From NCBI GenBank assembly GCA_937926105.1, contig CALANS010000175.1:214061-278060 (forward strand): a DNA stretch of 64,000 bases, given 5' to 3'. The position numbers were made by a program, and so were the translations under genes. Of this stretch, positions 43,493 to 52,544 are shown piece by piece. The stretch comes from an uncultured Actinomycetes bacterium (GTDB taxonomy: Bacteria > Actinomycetota > Actinomycetes > Mycobacteriales > Nakamurellaceae). The notes under the pieces are model-generated. The model made no database searches and was not told where the DNA came from. It saw only the letters and a list, made by a program, of their open reading frames with translations. The stretch's first letter is position 1, and the number at the start of each line of letters is the position of its first letter.

Positions 43493-45670
43493 CTACGGCA
43501 CCAGCCCGGTGTGCTCGGCGGCGAACGCCAGCTGGTCGGCGAATTCGGCCGCCTGGGCATGGGCGGGCTTGCCGGCGCCATGCCCCGCTCGGGTGTCGAC
43601 GCGCAGCAGCACCGGCCCGCCGTCGGGCGCCTGGCAGCGCTGCAACTCGGCGCCGAACTTGAGCGAGTGGGCCGGCACCACCCGGTCGTCGTGATCGCCG
43701 GTACAGATCAGCGTCGGCGGGTAGATAACACCCTCGCGCAGCGCATGCAGCGGCGAATACGCCTGCAGCACCCGGAAATCCGCCGGATCGTCCGGGTCGC
43801 CGTAGTCACTGATCCAGGCCCAGCCGATGGTGAACTTGTGAAACCGCAGCATGTCCAGCACGCCGACGGTGGGCAGTGCCGCACCGAACAGGTCGGGCCG
43901 CTGGGTCATCAGCGCCCCCACCAGCAGACCGCCGTTGGACCGACCGTGCACCGCCAGCTGACCGGGTGTTGTGATCCCCCCAGCGATCAGCGCCTCCGCG
44001 CAGGCAATTCCGTCGTCGAACACGTGCTGCTTGCGCTCGCGCATGCCGTCCAGGTGCCACGCCGCGCCGAACTCACCACCGCCGCGCAGGTTCGCCACCG
44101 CCAGCACTCCCCCGGCCGCGACCCAGGCGGCGAAGATCGCCCGGTATTCCGGCAGCACCGGGATGTCGAAGCCCCCATAGCCGTACAGCAACGTTGGTCG
44201 TGGACCCGCCGGAACGGCAGCGAGATCGACGGCAGAGCCGTCGGCGTCGCCCGGGTCGCCCGCCGGCTCGGCGCGGCACAGTAGCGTCATCGGAACCGTG
44301 GTCCCGTCGGCGGACCGGGCGTACTGCCGCCGCGCCGTGACTGCCGGCAACTCCACCGCCCCCGAGGCGGGTAGGTCGCGGACGGACGGCGCGGCACCCG
44401 CCAGGTCGATGCGGTGCGCCCGGGCGGGCCGGGTGAAGGCCGCGGTTCCGACGAACACCTCCGCAGACTCGGCTCGCGCCCGGACCTCCGTCACCGCTAC
44501 CGGGCCGGGAATCTCCGGTGTCGCCCACCGGGATCCGTCCGCGCGCCGGACATCCAGGTGGTGCGCGGCGTCCCGGGACCAGACCAGCACCAGAGCACCC
44601 GCGGCCAGGTGCGCCGACACCAGGACGTCGGTGCCGTGCTGGCCGACCACCTCCCGCCACGGTGCCGCCGGATCCGCCAGCGACGCCTCGACCAGCCGCC
44701 CCCGCGGCGCGTCCCGCTCGGTACGCAACAGCAGTCGGTCGGGAACCACGCCCGACCCGGCACCGCCGCCCACCGCGCCGACCACGTGGTGCGCGTCGGC
44801 CAACTCCCCTACCACGACGATCTCGTCACCGCCGATTGCGCTCCGGCCGCTGCCGTCCAGCTCCAGCCGGCGGGCGACTACCGTGGTGCGGGTATCGGTA
44901 CCGGGGCCCGCCGTCAGCACCAGCCAGCCACCATCGTCGGAGACCCACGCGTCTACCATCCACTCCGGATTCTCAGGGTGGTGCCAAACGGTCTCGTCAC
45001 AGTCCTGCGGTGTGCCCAGCCGATGCAACACCAGGGCCCCGACGCCCATGGCGCCGGTGAACTCGGACCCCGCGGCGGGCTCCGGGTACCGCCAGTACAG
45101 GAAGGACGCGCCGTCCGGCAGCCAGGTGGGCGTCACCCACTTGCACCAGCGCAGCACGTCCGCGCGATCGTCGCCGGTCGACACCTCGCGCACCTTGATC
45201 GTCTGCCAGTCCGAGCCGGCCTCCGAGGTCGCGTAGGCCACCAGGGATCCGTCGTCCGAGACACTGGCCGCGGTGAGCGCCACGGTGCCGTCGCTCGATA
45301 GCGTGTTGGGATCCAACAGCACCGCCGGCGCCTTCAGCAGCTCGTCGAGAGTGCCTGCGGTGTAGAGGATGTCCTGGTCCTTGCTGCCGGGGTTGGACAC
45401 CACGAAGTAGCGCCCGCCGCGCTCGGATGGCACCCCTGCCCGCGGCGCGCTGACCAGCGCGTCGGTCAGCTCGCCGAAGCGTTTCCGCGCGGGCAGGGAG
45501 GCCAGATACGGCTCGGATAGCGCGTTCTGCGCGGCGACGAAGGCGACCGTGCGAACGCCGTCCGGGTCCTCCAGGTAGCGATACGGATCGGCGACGGCGA
45601 CCCCGTGCAGGTGCTCGGTGACTTCGTCCCGGTCGGCCGGCGGGTAGTTCCAGTGCTGCTGATCGATCAC
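43493..45670 (-). CDS. Prolyl oligopeptidase (S9A family)
   Basis: A 725-residue cytosolic serine peptidase. The N-terminal segment Y-P-P-A-D-R-D-E-V-x-E-x-L-H-G-V-A-V-A-D-P-Y-R-Y-L-E-D-P is typical of the family, and a beta-propeller occupies ~75-430. The alpha/beta-hydrolase domain has the nucleophile in H-G-R-S-N-G-G-L-L, Asp in G-D-H-D-D-R-V-V-P and His in R-A-G-H-G. It cleaves short peptides after proline. Together with the adjacent M24 X-Pro dipeptidase and Lrp regulator it suggests a proline-peptide turnover unit. The GTG at 45670 has an upstream TGTGA-N13-GTG signal also found at pafB and helY. Confidence 0.93.
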   Translation of the reverse strand: MIDQQHWNYPPADRDEVTEHLHGVAVADPYRYLEDPDGVRTVAFVAAQNALSEPYLASLPARKRFGELTDALVSAPRAGVPSERGGRYFVVSNPGSKDQDILYTAGTLDELLKAPAVLLDPNTLSSDGTVALTAASVSDDGSLVAYATSEAGSDWQTIKVREVSTGDDRADVLRWCKWVTPTWLPDGASFLYWRYPEPAAGSEFTGAMGVGALVLHRLGTPQDCDETVWHHPENPEWMVDAWVSDDGGWLVLTAGPGTDTRTTVVARRLELDGSGRSAIGGDEIVVVGELADAHHVVGAVGGGAGSGVVPDRLLLRTERDAPRGRLVEASLADPAAPWREVVGQHGTDVLVSAHLAAGALVLVWSRDAAHHLDVRRADGSRWATPEIPGPVAVTEVRARAESAEVFVGTAAFTRPARAHRIDLAGAAPSVRDLPASGAVELPAVTARRQYARSADGTTVPMTLLCRAEPAGDPGDADGSAVDLAAVPAGPRPTLLYGYGGFDIPVLPEYRAIFAAWVAAGGVLAVANLRGGGEFGAAWHLDGMRERKQHVFDDGIACAEALIAGGITTPGQLAVHGRSNGGLLVGALMTQRPDLFGAALPTVGVLDMLRFHKFTIGWAWISDYGDPDDPADFRVLQAYSPLHALREGVIYPPTLICTGDHDDRVVPAHSLKFGAELQRCQAPDGGPVLLRVDTRAGHGAGKPAHAQAAEFADQLAFAAEHTGLVP

Positions 45671-45677
45671 GCGGTCG

Positions 45678-45688
45678 ATCCCATCACA
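45678..45688 (-). promoter_or_regulatory. Putative leaderless promoter of the prolyl oligopeptidase gene
   Basis: TGGGAT ends seven bases before the GTG and is directly preceded by TGTGA. The same TGTGA-hexamer-N7-GTG layout is seen at pafB and helY. Confidence 0.35.
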
Positions 45689-45712
45689 TCGGGGCCGCAG
45701 TCTCGCGCACCG

Positions 45713-46171
45713 TTACTCGGCATCCACCGGCGGTGGCGCGGTGCGCCCCTCGAACGGGGTGGACAGCACGACGGTGGTCCGGGTGGATACGTTGGCCCGG
45801 CTGCGGATGGCGCCCAGCAGCGTCTCCAGGGCGCCCGGAGAGGCGACCCGCACCTTGATGATGTACGACTCGTCGCCGGCAACCGAGTAGCAGTCCTCGA
45901 TCTCGGTCAGGTCGGTCAGCCGGACGGCATAGTCGTCGGGGGCAGCCGGGTCGATGGGCACCAGCGAGATGAACGCGGTCAGCGGCAGGCCCACCTGCTC
46001 GCCGTCCAGTTGCGCCACATAGCCCCGAATCACGCCCCGTTGCTCGAGTCGGCGCACCCGCTGGTGCACCGCGGACACCGACAGGCCCACTCGATCGGCG
46101 AGTTCGGTGTAGCTGCACCGGCCGTCGCGCGCCAGTTCGGCGACGATCCGGGCATCCAGCGGTTCGAGCAT
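45713..46171 (-). CDS. Lrp/AsnC-family transcriptional regulator
   Basis: A 152-residue regulator. The N-terminal HTH starts L-D-A-R-I-V-A-E-L-A-R-D-G-R-C-S-Y-T-E-L-A and includes S-V-S-A-V-H-Q-R-V-R-R-L-E. The C-terminal RAM domain has C-Y-S-V-A-G-D-E-S-Y-I-I-K-V near residue 95. The ATG at 46171 lies 11 bases after the M24 peptidase stop. Lrp-type proteins sense amino acids. Its place between an X-Pro dipeptidase and a prolyl oligopeptidase suggests control of peptide use. Confidence 0.93.
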   Translation of the reverse strand: MLEPLDARIVAELARDGRCSYTELADRVGLSVSAVHQRVRRLEQRGVIRGYVAQLDGEQVGLPLTAFISLVPIDPAAPDDYAVRLTDLTEIEDCYSVAGDESYIIKVRVASPGALETLLGAIRSRANVSTRTTVVLSTPFEGRTAPPPVDAE

Positions 46172-46182
46172 CGCGGGGCCGA

Positions 46183-47346
46183 TCAGTCCAGCACGATCAG
46201 GTCGGTGGGCGCGTTGTTGGCCAATTCCGCACCGCCATCGGTCACGATCACGACATCCTCGATGCGCACCCCGAAACGGCCGGGCAGGTAGATGCCCGGC
46301 TCGACCGAGAACGCCATGCCCGGCTCCAGCAGGCGCGTGTTGCCCGCGACGATGTACGGGTGCTCGTGCACCTCCAGGCCGATACCGTGGCCGGTGCGGG
46401 TGATGAAGTACTGCCCGTAGCCGGCCTCCTCGATGACCGTCCGCGCCGCGGCGTCCACCGATTCCGCCGGCACCCCCGGCCCCGCCGCCGCGACCCCGGC
46501 GGCCTGTGCGGCCCGCACCACCTCGTACACCTCGCGTACCTGCGGGTCTACCGCGGTCACTCCCCCAGTGCCGCCGGTGATATAGGTGCGGGTGCAGTCC
46601 GAGTAGTACCCCGACGGCGCCGGCCCGCCGATGTCGATGACGACCGGCTCGCCGGCCTGGATGACCCGGTCGGAGGCGTCGTGGTGTGGGCTGGCCCCAT
46701 GTGGCCCCGACCCGACGATGACGAAGTCCGCATGCGTGTGGCCCTCGGCGACGATCGCGGCGGCGATGTCGGCGGCGACCTCGTTCTCGGTCCGCCCGGC
46801 CCGCAGCCACTGCCCGATGCGCCGCTGCACGCGGTCGATGGCCGCGCCCACCTCCCGCAGCGCGGCCACCTCGGCCGGGTCCTTGCGCATCCGCAGCTCG
46901 GCAATCGCCTCCCCGGCGAGCGTCAGCTCCGAGCCGGGGACCGCGGCCTGGATGCCCAGTGCGTGCACCGCCGGCATGTGGTAGTCGACGCTGAGCACCC
47001 GCGCATCGCCGGCACAGCTCTCGGCCAGCAGGTCGGCCAGCGCGGCGTACGGATCCTGGCCGTCGGTCCAGGTGGTGAACGGCAGCCCGAGATCCTCGGC
47101 GGTGGTTCCGCTCCAGCCGGGACGCTCCAACGTCGGGACCAGCACCTGGGCGGGGCCGTCGGCGGGTACCACCAGGCAGGTCAGCCGCTCGTGGGACGGC
47201 ACGGCATGCCCGATCAGGTACAGCATGTCGGGGCCCGGGCACACCAGGATGGCGTCGGCGCCGCTGGTGGCCGCCTGGCCCGCCAGCCGAGACAGCCGGT
47301 CCCGGAGGGCTGCGGGGGTGGTGGGGGCAGTCAGGGCGGTGGGCAC
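46183..47346 (-). CDS. pepE: M24-family X-Pro dipeptidase (PepE/PepQ-like)
   Basis: A 387-residue enzyme with the creatinase N-terminal domain followed by the pita-bread catalytic domain. The dimetal ligands are seen in V-I-D-I-G-G and S-D-C-T-R-T-Y, then G-H-G-I-G-L-E-V-H-E, V-E-P-G-I-Y and R-I-E-D-V-V. It cleaves dipeptides ending in proline and acts in the cytosol. The GTG at 47346 is preceded by TACGCT at the leaderless spacing; the longer frame from 47427 adds 27 Arg-rich residues. Gene order matches M. tuberculosis pepE beside Rv2090. Confidence 0.92.
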   Translation of the reverse strand: MPTALTAPTTPAALRDRLSRLAGQAATSGADAILVCPGPDMLYLIGHAVPSHERLTCLVVPADGPAQVLVPTLERPGWSGTTAEDLGLPFTTWTDGQDPYAALADLLAESCAGDARVLSVDYHMPAVHALGIQAAVPGSELTLAGEAIAELRMRKDPAEVAALREVGAAIDRVQRRIGQWLRAGRTENEVAADIAAAIVAEGHTHADFVIVGSGPHGASPHHDASDRVIQAGEPVVIDIGGPAPSGYYSDCTRTYITGGTGGVTAVDPQVREVYEVVRAAQAAGVAAAGPGVPAESVDAAARTVIEEAGYGQYFITRTGHGIGLEVHEHPYIVAGNTRLLEPGMAFSVEPGIYLPGRFGVRIEDVVIVTDGGAELANNAPTDLIVLD

Positions 47347-47353
47347 GTCGGCT

Positions 47354-47359
47354 AGCGTA
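47354..47359 (-). promoter_or_regulatory. Putative leaderless -10 of the M24 dipeptidase gene
   Basis: TACGCT fits TANNNT and lies seven bases before the GTG; no ribosome-binding site is present. Confidence 0.45.
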
Positions 47360-47418
47360 TCCGCCCCCGGCCTGATGCGGCGGCGGGCACGCAGCGGGCA
47401 CGGTGCGAGACGGAACGG

Positions 47419-47424
47419 TAGCGT
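47419..47424 (+). promoter_or_regulatory. Putative leaderless -10 of the exonuclease gene
   Basis: TAGCGT fits TANNNT and lies eight bases before the ATG at 47433, divergent to the M24 promoter in an 86-base gap. Confidence 0.4.
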
Positions 47425-47432
47425 CACCGATC

Positions 47433-48426
47433 ATGCTGCAGCTCTACGACCTGGCCGGGATCTACTTCCGCGCGTTCTACGCGGTGCCCGCCTCCATGAC
47501 GGGGCCGCATGGCGCACCGGTCAACGCCATCCGGGGCTCGCTGGACATCCTGGCCCGGGTGATCGCCGACGCGCGGCCCGCGAGGGGCGTCGCCTGCCTG
47601 GACGTGGACTGGCGCCCGGCTTGGCGGGTGGAGCTGTTGCCGTCGTACAAGGCGCACCGGGTGGCGGTGACGGAACCGGCGGCCCCCCCCCGCCGCGAAC
47701 GTCACGGGCGCCGCCCTGGGTTCCGCGGTGGGGGCGCAATCCGGGCCGGTCGCCGAGGCCGAACCGGATGAGCTGTCCCCGCAGATACCGGTGCTGCTCG
47801 AGGTGTTGCGCGCCATCGGTATTCCGCTGGCCGGCGCCGACGGCTGCGAGGCGGACGACGTGATCGGCACCCTGTCGACGCGTGAGGCGACCGATCCGGT
47901 GGAGGTGGTCTCTGGCGATCGCGACCTGTTCCAACTGGTGCGCGTCACGCCGACGCCCGTCACTGTCCGGTACATCGGTGCCGGCATGAGCAAGGTGCAG
48001 ATCATGGACGTGGCGGCCCTGCGGGACAGGTATGGCGTGGACGGCCCCGGTTACGCGGCGATGGCCACCCTGCGAGGCGATCCGTCGGATGGGCTGCCGG
48101 GGGTGACGGGCATCGGCGAGAAGACCGCCGCCGACCTGATCGGCCGGTTCGCCTCGATCGAAGGGGTGCTGGCGGCGGCGGCCGACCCGGCGTCGGCGGT
48201 GTCTTCCGCCGTGCGGCGCAAGATCGCTGCGGCGGCCGATTACCTCCCGGTGGCGGTGCGGGTGGTGGCGGTGCGCACCGATGCCGACGTGCAGCTCGAG
48301 CCGGAGGTCGGGCGGGCCGAATTGCCGCGCGAGCCGGCCGATCCGGCGGCACTGGCCGCGCTCGTAGCCGAACACGGCATCGGCGGTTCGGTGGATCGGC
48401 TGCTGCAGGCCCTGGCGGAGCGCTGA
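47433..48426 (+). pseudogene. 5'-3' exonuclease, reading frame split at a C9 tract
   Basis: Two overlapping frames encode the halves of one 5'-3' exonuclease (Pol I N-terminal-domain type, Rv2090-like). The first reads M-L-Q-L-Y-D-L-A-G-I-Y-F-R-A-F-Y to S-Y-K-A-H-R. The second carries G-C-E-A-D-D-V-I-G-T-L, V-S-G-D-R-D-L-F-Q-L-V and the helix-hairpin-helix D-G-L-P-G-V-T-G-I-G-E-K-T-A-A-D-L-I. The halves join in frame (~330 residues) if the run of nine C at 47683-47691 were eight. So the gene is either broken, phase-variable or miscalled at the homopolymer. The acidic metal-binding residues and the rest of the domain look intact. Confidence 0.8.
47683..47691. repeat. C9 homopolymer causing a frameshift
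   Basis: A run of nine C inside the exonuclease gene. Eight C restores one continuous frame into A-A-N-V-T-G-A-A. Homopolymers of this length are slippage-prone in replication and sequencing. Confidence 0.85.
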
Positions 48427-48450
48427 GTCACGGGTCGGCGCACGGACGGT

Positions 48451-48489
48451 CGCGCCCCCACCACCGTCATGTGCCGGGGTGGGGGCGCG
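48451..48489. terminator. Bidirectional terminator between the exonuclease and DUF4333 genes
   Basis: A perfect 12-bp stem, CGCGCCCCCACC (48451-48462) with GGTGGGGGCGCG (48478-48489), and a 15-base loop. It lies between convergent stop codons and has no U-tract. Confidence 0.65.
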
Positions 48490-48502
48490 GCCGGTCGCGA
48501 GG

Positions 48503-49390
48503 TCAGTGCGGGGTGCCCACCGAATAGGTGCCGTCGCCGTCCTCGACCGTGATGGTCACCGTCTTGGCCGAACCGGACTGCTGCAGGGTGCAGGTGAACG
48601 TGCTGCCCTTCTCGACCTTGGCCTTGGCGGCCTCCGGGCAGGAGACCTTGCCGATGTCAGTCAGTCCGTAGCCCGCCGGGTCGTCGGACGGCGAGTTGGT
48701 CAGGATGGTCTCGACGCCCTTCTCCACGGCCGCCTGATCGAACACCTTGCTGTTGAGCACGCCAGGCTTCCAGAACAGCACGACCGCCGCCACCGCCAGC
48801 ACCACCACGGCGATGACGATGGCGATGATGGGGCCCTTGCTGGATTTCTTGGCGGCCGGCGCCGGCTGCTGCGCGAATGCCCCGGGTTGGCCATAGCCAG
48901 GCTGGCCATAACCGGGTTGACCGTATCCCGCCGGTTGCTGGTAGGCCGGCTGCTGACCATAGCCGGGTGCCTGCTGACCGTAGGCCGGTTGCTGCTGTTC
49001 GTATCCGGTGGGCTGGCCGTAGCCGGGCTGCTGTTGACCGTAGGTCGGCGCCTGCCCGTACCCTCCGGTCGCCGGCTGCCCGTAGCCGGGTTGCTGTCCA
49101 TAGTCCGGCGCGGGCGTGTACGCGGGAGTGCCACCGGTGCCGTAAGCCGGCTGCTGCCCGTACCCCGGCTGCTCGTAGCCTGTGGGCTGTGCCGCAGGCG
49201 GTTGCCCATACGCCGGTTGCTGCCCGTACCCGGGCTGCTGCTGCGGATAGCCGGGCTGTTGCCCGTACTGCTCGTATCCGGGCTGCTGCGCGGGCTGCTG
49301 TTCGGCCCCCGTCGCGGGCGGCTGGTACGCCGGCCACTGCTGCTGCCCTGGCTGCTCGCCGGGTCCCCCCTGGCCGTACGGCGTGCTCAT
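48503..49390 (-). CDS. DUF4333 membrane protein with a long Tyr/Gly/Gln-rich N-terminus
   Basis: A 295-residue protein. Residues ~1-185 are low complexity, built of G-Y-G-Q-Q-P / Q-Q-P-G-Y-x-type repeats with almost no charged residues. Then come a short basic patch (K-K-S-S-K-G), one membrane helix ([13 protein letters not shown]), and an extracytoplasmic DUF4333 domain with two Cys (K-V-S-C-P-E and F-T-C-T-L). GGAGG precedes the ATG at 49390. It occupies the place of Rv2091c in the mycobacterial order. The Y-G-Q repeats resemble disordered, self-associating segments of other actinobacterial membrane proteins. Function unknown. Confidence 0.88.
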   Translation of the reverse strand: MSTPYGQGGPGEQPGQQQWPAYQPPATGAEQQPAQQPGYEQYGQQPGYPQQQPGYGQQPAYGQPPAAQPTGYEQPGYGQQPAYGTGGTPAYTPAPDYGQQPGYGQPATGGYGQAPTYGQQQPGYGQPTGYEQQQPAYGQQAPGYGQQPAYQQPAGYGQPGYGQPGYGQPGAFAQQPAPAAKKSSKGPIIAIVIAVVVLAVAAVVLFWKPGVLNSKVFDQAAVEKGVETILTNSPSDDPAGYGLTDIGKVSCPEAAKAKVEKGSTFTCTLQQSGSAKTVTITVEDGDGTYSVGTPH

Positions 49391-49570
49391 CACGTGCCTC
49401 CTGCCTCTGGTCACGGCTCGGACGCCGCACCGTCAGGTGATCCAATCACGACGCGAGGGCGCGCCGAGCGCGACCCGCTCGCACGAACGTTACGCATCAC
49501 CGCGCGCTTTGTCAGGCATTCGCCGATGTGCGCGACCCGGCATCGGCCGGATCGCGGATCCCCGCTGGCG

Positions 49571-52375
49571 TCACTCGGTTCCCGCCGCCACCACCCCACG
49601 TCGGACCGCGCGCACCGCGTCCTCCGCCCTGGGGGCGAGCTCGCCGGGCGCAGCGCCGCGGAACTGGTCCAGCAGATCGATCACCTGCCGACACCACCGG
49701 ACGAAGTCGCCCGCCGACAGCTCCACGCCGCCGGCGGCCGCCGCCAGCAGGGCCTCGGCCAGGCTGCCGCCGCCGGCCCAGGTAGCCATAGCGGCCGCGA
49801 CGCCCGGATCGGGTTCCCTGGTGGGCGGCAAGCCGTGTCGCCGTTCGTCGGCGATCAGCTCGTCCCACACCTCGTAGACCGCCCGCACCGCCTCGGACAG
49901 CGGGCCCGCGAGAGCCCGGCGCCCACCGGTCGGCTCCCGCCGGGCCTGGAACACCAGCGTGGAGACCGCACCGGCCAGCGTGGGCGCATCGAGATCGGCC
50001 CACAGTCTGCGGCGCAGGCACTCGCCGGCCAGCAGGTCGCTGTCCGACCAGATGCGCCGCAGGATCCGCCCCGGGTCCGTGACCCGGTCGTTCGTCAGAT
50101 AGCCCCGGTCGGACAGCAGCGCCAGCAGCCGATCCAGCTGGGCGCCCAGCGAGTTCCGCGCCCCCTGGACTCGAGCGGACAGCGCTGCCGTCTCGGCACG
50201 CAGCCGGTTCAGTCGCCTGCCCTGCGCCAGGTGCTCGGCCCGGTCCGGGCAGTCATGCACGGGATGCGAGCGGACCGCCCGGCGCAGCGCAGCCAGGTCG
50301 GCGTCGGAGCCGGAACTGGACCCGGAGCCATCCGAGCCATCCGAGCCATCCGAGCCATCCGAGCCACCGCGCCGCCCACCGCCCCGCGGCGAGGCGGTGA
50401 TCCCGGACCCGGCCAGAGCCGAGGCAAGGTCGCGGCGCACCTTCGGCTCCCGATGATTGGTGACCTTGGCCAGCCGGAGCCGGCCCAGCACCGGAACCGC
50501 ACCACGGAAGTCCGCCACCGACAGCCGGCCGGCCCACCGGCCCTGGGTGGCTACCAGGGGGCGCGCCACTCCGCCGGAATCCACGCCCGGATCCAGCACC
50601 ACCGCCAGGCCGGCGCGACGGCCCGCCGGTATCTGAATCACGTCGCCGCGGCGCAGCCGGAGCAGATCATCGGCCGCCGCTCGCCGCCGACGGGCCGATC
50701 CGGCGGTCGCGGCGGACCGCTCCGCCGACGCCAACCGGCCCTGCAGGTCGAGGTACTCCTGCACATCCCCCCGCTCGCACGCGACGGACCGGGCGAGGTC
50801 GGCGGCGGCGCGCTCGTTCCGGTCCACCTGCCGAGCCAGACCGACCACCGCCCGGTCGGTCTGGAACTGCGCGAACGACCGTTCCAGCAACTCGCGGGCA
50901 GCCTCGCGGCCCAGCTGCGCGATCAGATTGATCGCCATGTTGTAGCTGGGCGCGAAGGAACTGCGCAGCGGGTAGGTGCGGGTGGAGGCCAGGCCGGCAA
51001 CGGTGCGTGGATCCAGACCGGGCGTCCAGACCACCACGGCATGACCCTCCACGTCGATGCCGCGGCGGCCGGCACGGCCGGTCAGCTGGGTGTACTCGCC
51101 CGGGGTGACGTCGGCGTGCCCCTCGCCGTTGAACTTGACGAGCTTTTCCAGCACCACCGTCCGCGCAGGCATGTTGATGCCCAGCGCGAGAGTCTCGGTG
51201 GCGAAGACGACCTTCACCAGACCGGTGACGAACAGGTCCTCGACGGTCTCCTTGAAGGCGGGTAGCAGGCCGGCGTGGTGGGCCGCGACGCCCCGCTCCA
51301 GGGCGTCGCGCCACTCCCAGAATCCCAGCACCGCCAGGTCGGACTGGCTCATGTCCGCGGTCAGCTCGGCGGTATGCCGGTCCACGACGGCACGGATCTG
51401 GGTGCGCTCGGCGTCGGTGGCCAGCCGCAGCCCGGCCCGCACACACTGACCGACCGCAGCGTCGCAGCCGGCCCGGGAGAACACGAACATGATCGCTGGC
51501 AGCAGCCCGGCCCCGTCCAACCGCTCGACGACATCCACCCGGGGTGGCGGTCGCCACCCCGGGCCCCGCCGGTGCCCGTGCCGCCCGGACCGCGGCGAGC
51601 CGAACCGTTCGGCGGTCGCCTCGGCGTCCCGGATGGCGCGGTCCAGTGTTGGGTCGATGCGCCCCGGATTCCCGTCACCGGCGTACAGGTCGTACAGCCG
51701 GCGGCCGACCATCATGTGCTGCCACAGCGGCACCGGACGCACCTCGTCGACGATCACCGCTGTCTCGCCGCGCACCTCACGCAGCCAGTCGCCGAACTCC
51801 TCGGCGTTGGAGACGGTGGCCGACAGGCCAACCACCTGCGCGGAGGCGGGCAGGTGCAGGATTACCTCCTCCCACACCGCGCCGCGGAACCGGTCCGCCA
51901 GATAGTGGATCTCGTCCAGCACCACGGCGGACAGGTCGTGCACCGCGTCGGATCCGGCGTACAGCATGTTGCGCAGCACTTCGGTGGTCATCACCACCAC
52001 CGGCGCGTGCGGATTGACGGAGGTGTCGCCGGTCAGCAGGCCGACCCGCTCCCGGCCGTGCTCGGCGGCGAGGTCGGCGTACTTCTGGTTGGACAGCGCC
52101 TTGATCGGTGTGGTGTAGAAGCACCGACCGCCGGTCGCCAGCGCGCGGGCCACGGCAAACTCGCCGACCACCGTCTTGCCGGCGCCGGTGGGCGCGCACA
52201 CCAGCACTCCGGCCCCGTCCTCCAGCGCGCGGCACGCCTGCAGCTGGAACTCGTCGAGCCGGAATGGTCGAGTGGCGGCGAAGCGCAGCAGGCGGCGGTA
52301 TGTGGCCCGCTCGCCGCGCGTGGGATTCCGGTCCGTGGGCGATGCCGGTGACGCGGGATCCTCGACGGCTGGCAC
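49571..52375 (-). CDS. helY: HelY-type DEAD/DEAH-box (Ski2-like) helicase
   Basis: A 934-residue helicase. The Q-motif region F-R-L-D-E-F-Q is followed by Walker A A-P-T-G-A-G-K-T, D-E-I-H (motif II), S-A-T-V-S-N (III), G-I-N-M-P-A-R-T-V-V and Q-L-T-G-R-A-G-R-R-G (VI), then a Ski2-like C-terminal part. A Gly/Ser/Asp linker encoded by 9-base repeats sits near residue 675. The open frame reaches 52948, but the GTG at 52375 fits the HelY N-terminus and carries the same upstream signal as pafB. It acts on RNA or DNA; the exact role is not settled. Order and strand match M. tuberculosis helY-tatC. Confidence 0.92.
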   Translation of the reverse strand: MPAVEDPASPASPTDRNPTRGERATYRRLLRFAATRPFRLDEFQLQACRALEDGAGVLVCAPTGAGKTVVGEFAVARALATGGRCFYTTPIKALSNQKYADLAAEHGRERVGLLTGDTSVNPHAPVVVMTTEVLRNMLYAGSDAVHDLSAVVLDEIHYLADRFRGAVWEEVILHLPASAQVVGLSATVSNAEEFGDWLREVRGETAVIVDEVRPVPLWQHMMVGRRLYDLYAGDGNPGRIDPTLDRAIRDAEATAERFGSPRSGRHGHRRGPGWRPPPRVDVVERLDGAGLLPAIMFVFSRAGCDAAVGQCVRAGLRLATDAERTQIRAVVDRHTAELTADMSQSDLAVLGFWEWRDALERGVAAHHAGLLPAFKETVEDLFVTGLVKVVFATETLALGINMPARTVVLEKLVKFNGEGHADVTPGEYTQLTGRAGRRGIDVEGHAVVVWTPGLDPRTVAGLASTRTYPLRSSFAPSYNMAINLIAQLGREAARELLERSFAQFQTDRAVVGLARQVDRNERAAADLARSVACERGDVQEYLDLQGRLASAERSAATAGSARRRRAAADDLLRLRRGDVIQIPAGRRAGLAVVLDPGVDSGGVARPLVATQGRWAGRLSVADFRGAVPVLGRLRLAKVTNHREPKVRRDLASALAGSGITASPRGGGRRGGSDGSDGSDGSDGSGSSSGSDADLAALRRAVRSHPVHDCPDRAEHLAQGRRLNRLRAETAALSARVQGARNSLGAQLDRLLALLSDRGYLTNDRVTDPGRILRRIWSDSDLLAGECLRRRLWADLDAPTLAGAVSTLVFQARREPTGGRRALAGPLSEAVRAVYEVWDELIADERRHGLPPTREPDPGVAAAMATWAGGGSLAEALLAAAAGGVELSAGDFVRWCRQVIDLLDQFRGAAPGELAPRAEDAVRAVRRGVVAAGTE
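50325..50360. repeat. 9-base tandem repeats inside helY
   Basis: Four perfect GAGCCATCC units plus a partial fifth. On the coding strand they encode a (G-S-D)n linker. Unit changes keep the frame, so length can vary without inactivating the gene. Confidence 0.85.
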
Positions 52376-52382
52376 GCCTCCC

Positions 52383-52393
52383 AGCGTGTCACA
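52383..52393 (-). promoter_or_regulatory. Putative leaderless promoter of helY
   Basis: CACGCT (52383-52388) lies seven bases before the GTG and is directly preceded by TGTGA. The layout is identical to that at pafB. Confidence 0.4.
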
Positions 52394-52434
52394 TCGGGCG
52401 ATCCGATCCGGGTCTCCGGGGTGGGCTGGCCCGG

Positions 52435-52475
52435 CGCTAGGCACTTGCCCGGCTAGACCGGGCACGTGCCTAGCG
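52435..52475. terminator. Hairpin between tatC and helY
   Basis: Outer 10-bp stem CGCTAGGCAC / GTGCCTAGCG, one mismatch, inner 7-bp stem TGCCCGG / CCGGGCA and a CTAGA loop. It begins about 70 bases after the tatC stop and lies 60 bases before helY, so it probably separates their transcripts. Confidence 0.6.
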
Positions 52476-52544
52476 TGCGGTGTGACCTGGGGCGCTGCCG
52501 AGCCGGACCCCTCATCTCGAGTCTGAGCGGGCGCCGGCTCTCCG

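Noticed and set aside
48877..49390. Repeat array resembling a CRISPR or tandem-repeat locus
   Set aside because: The repeats are short, irregular, in frame and encode the G-Y-G-Q-Q-P tail of the DUF4333 protein.
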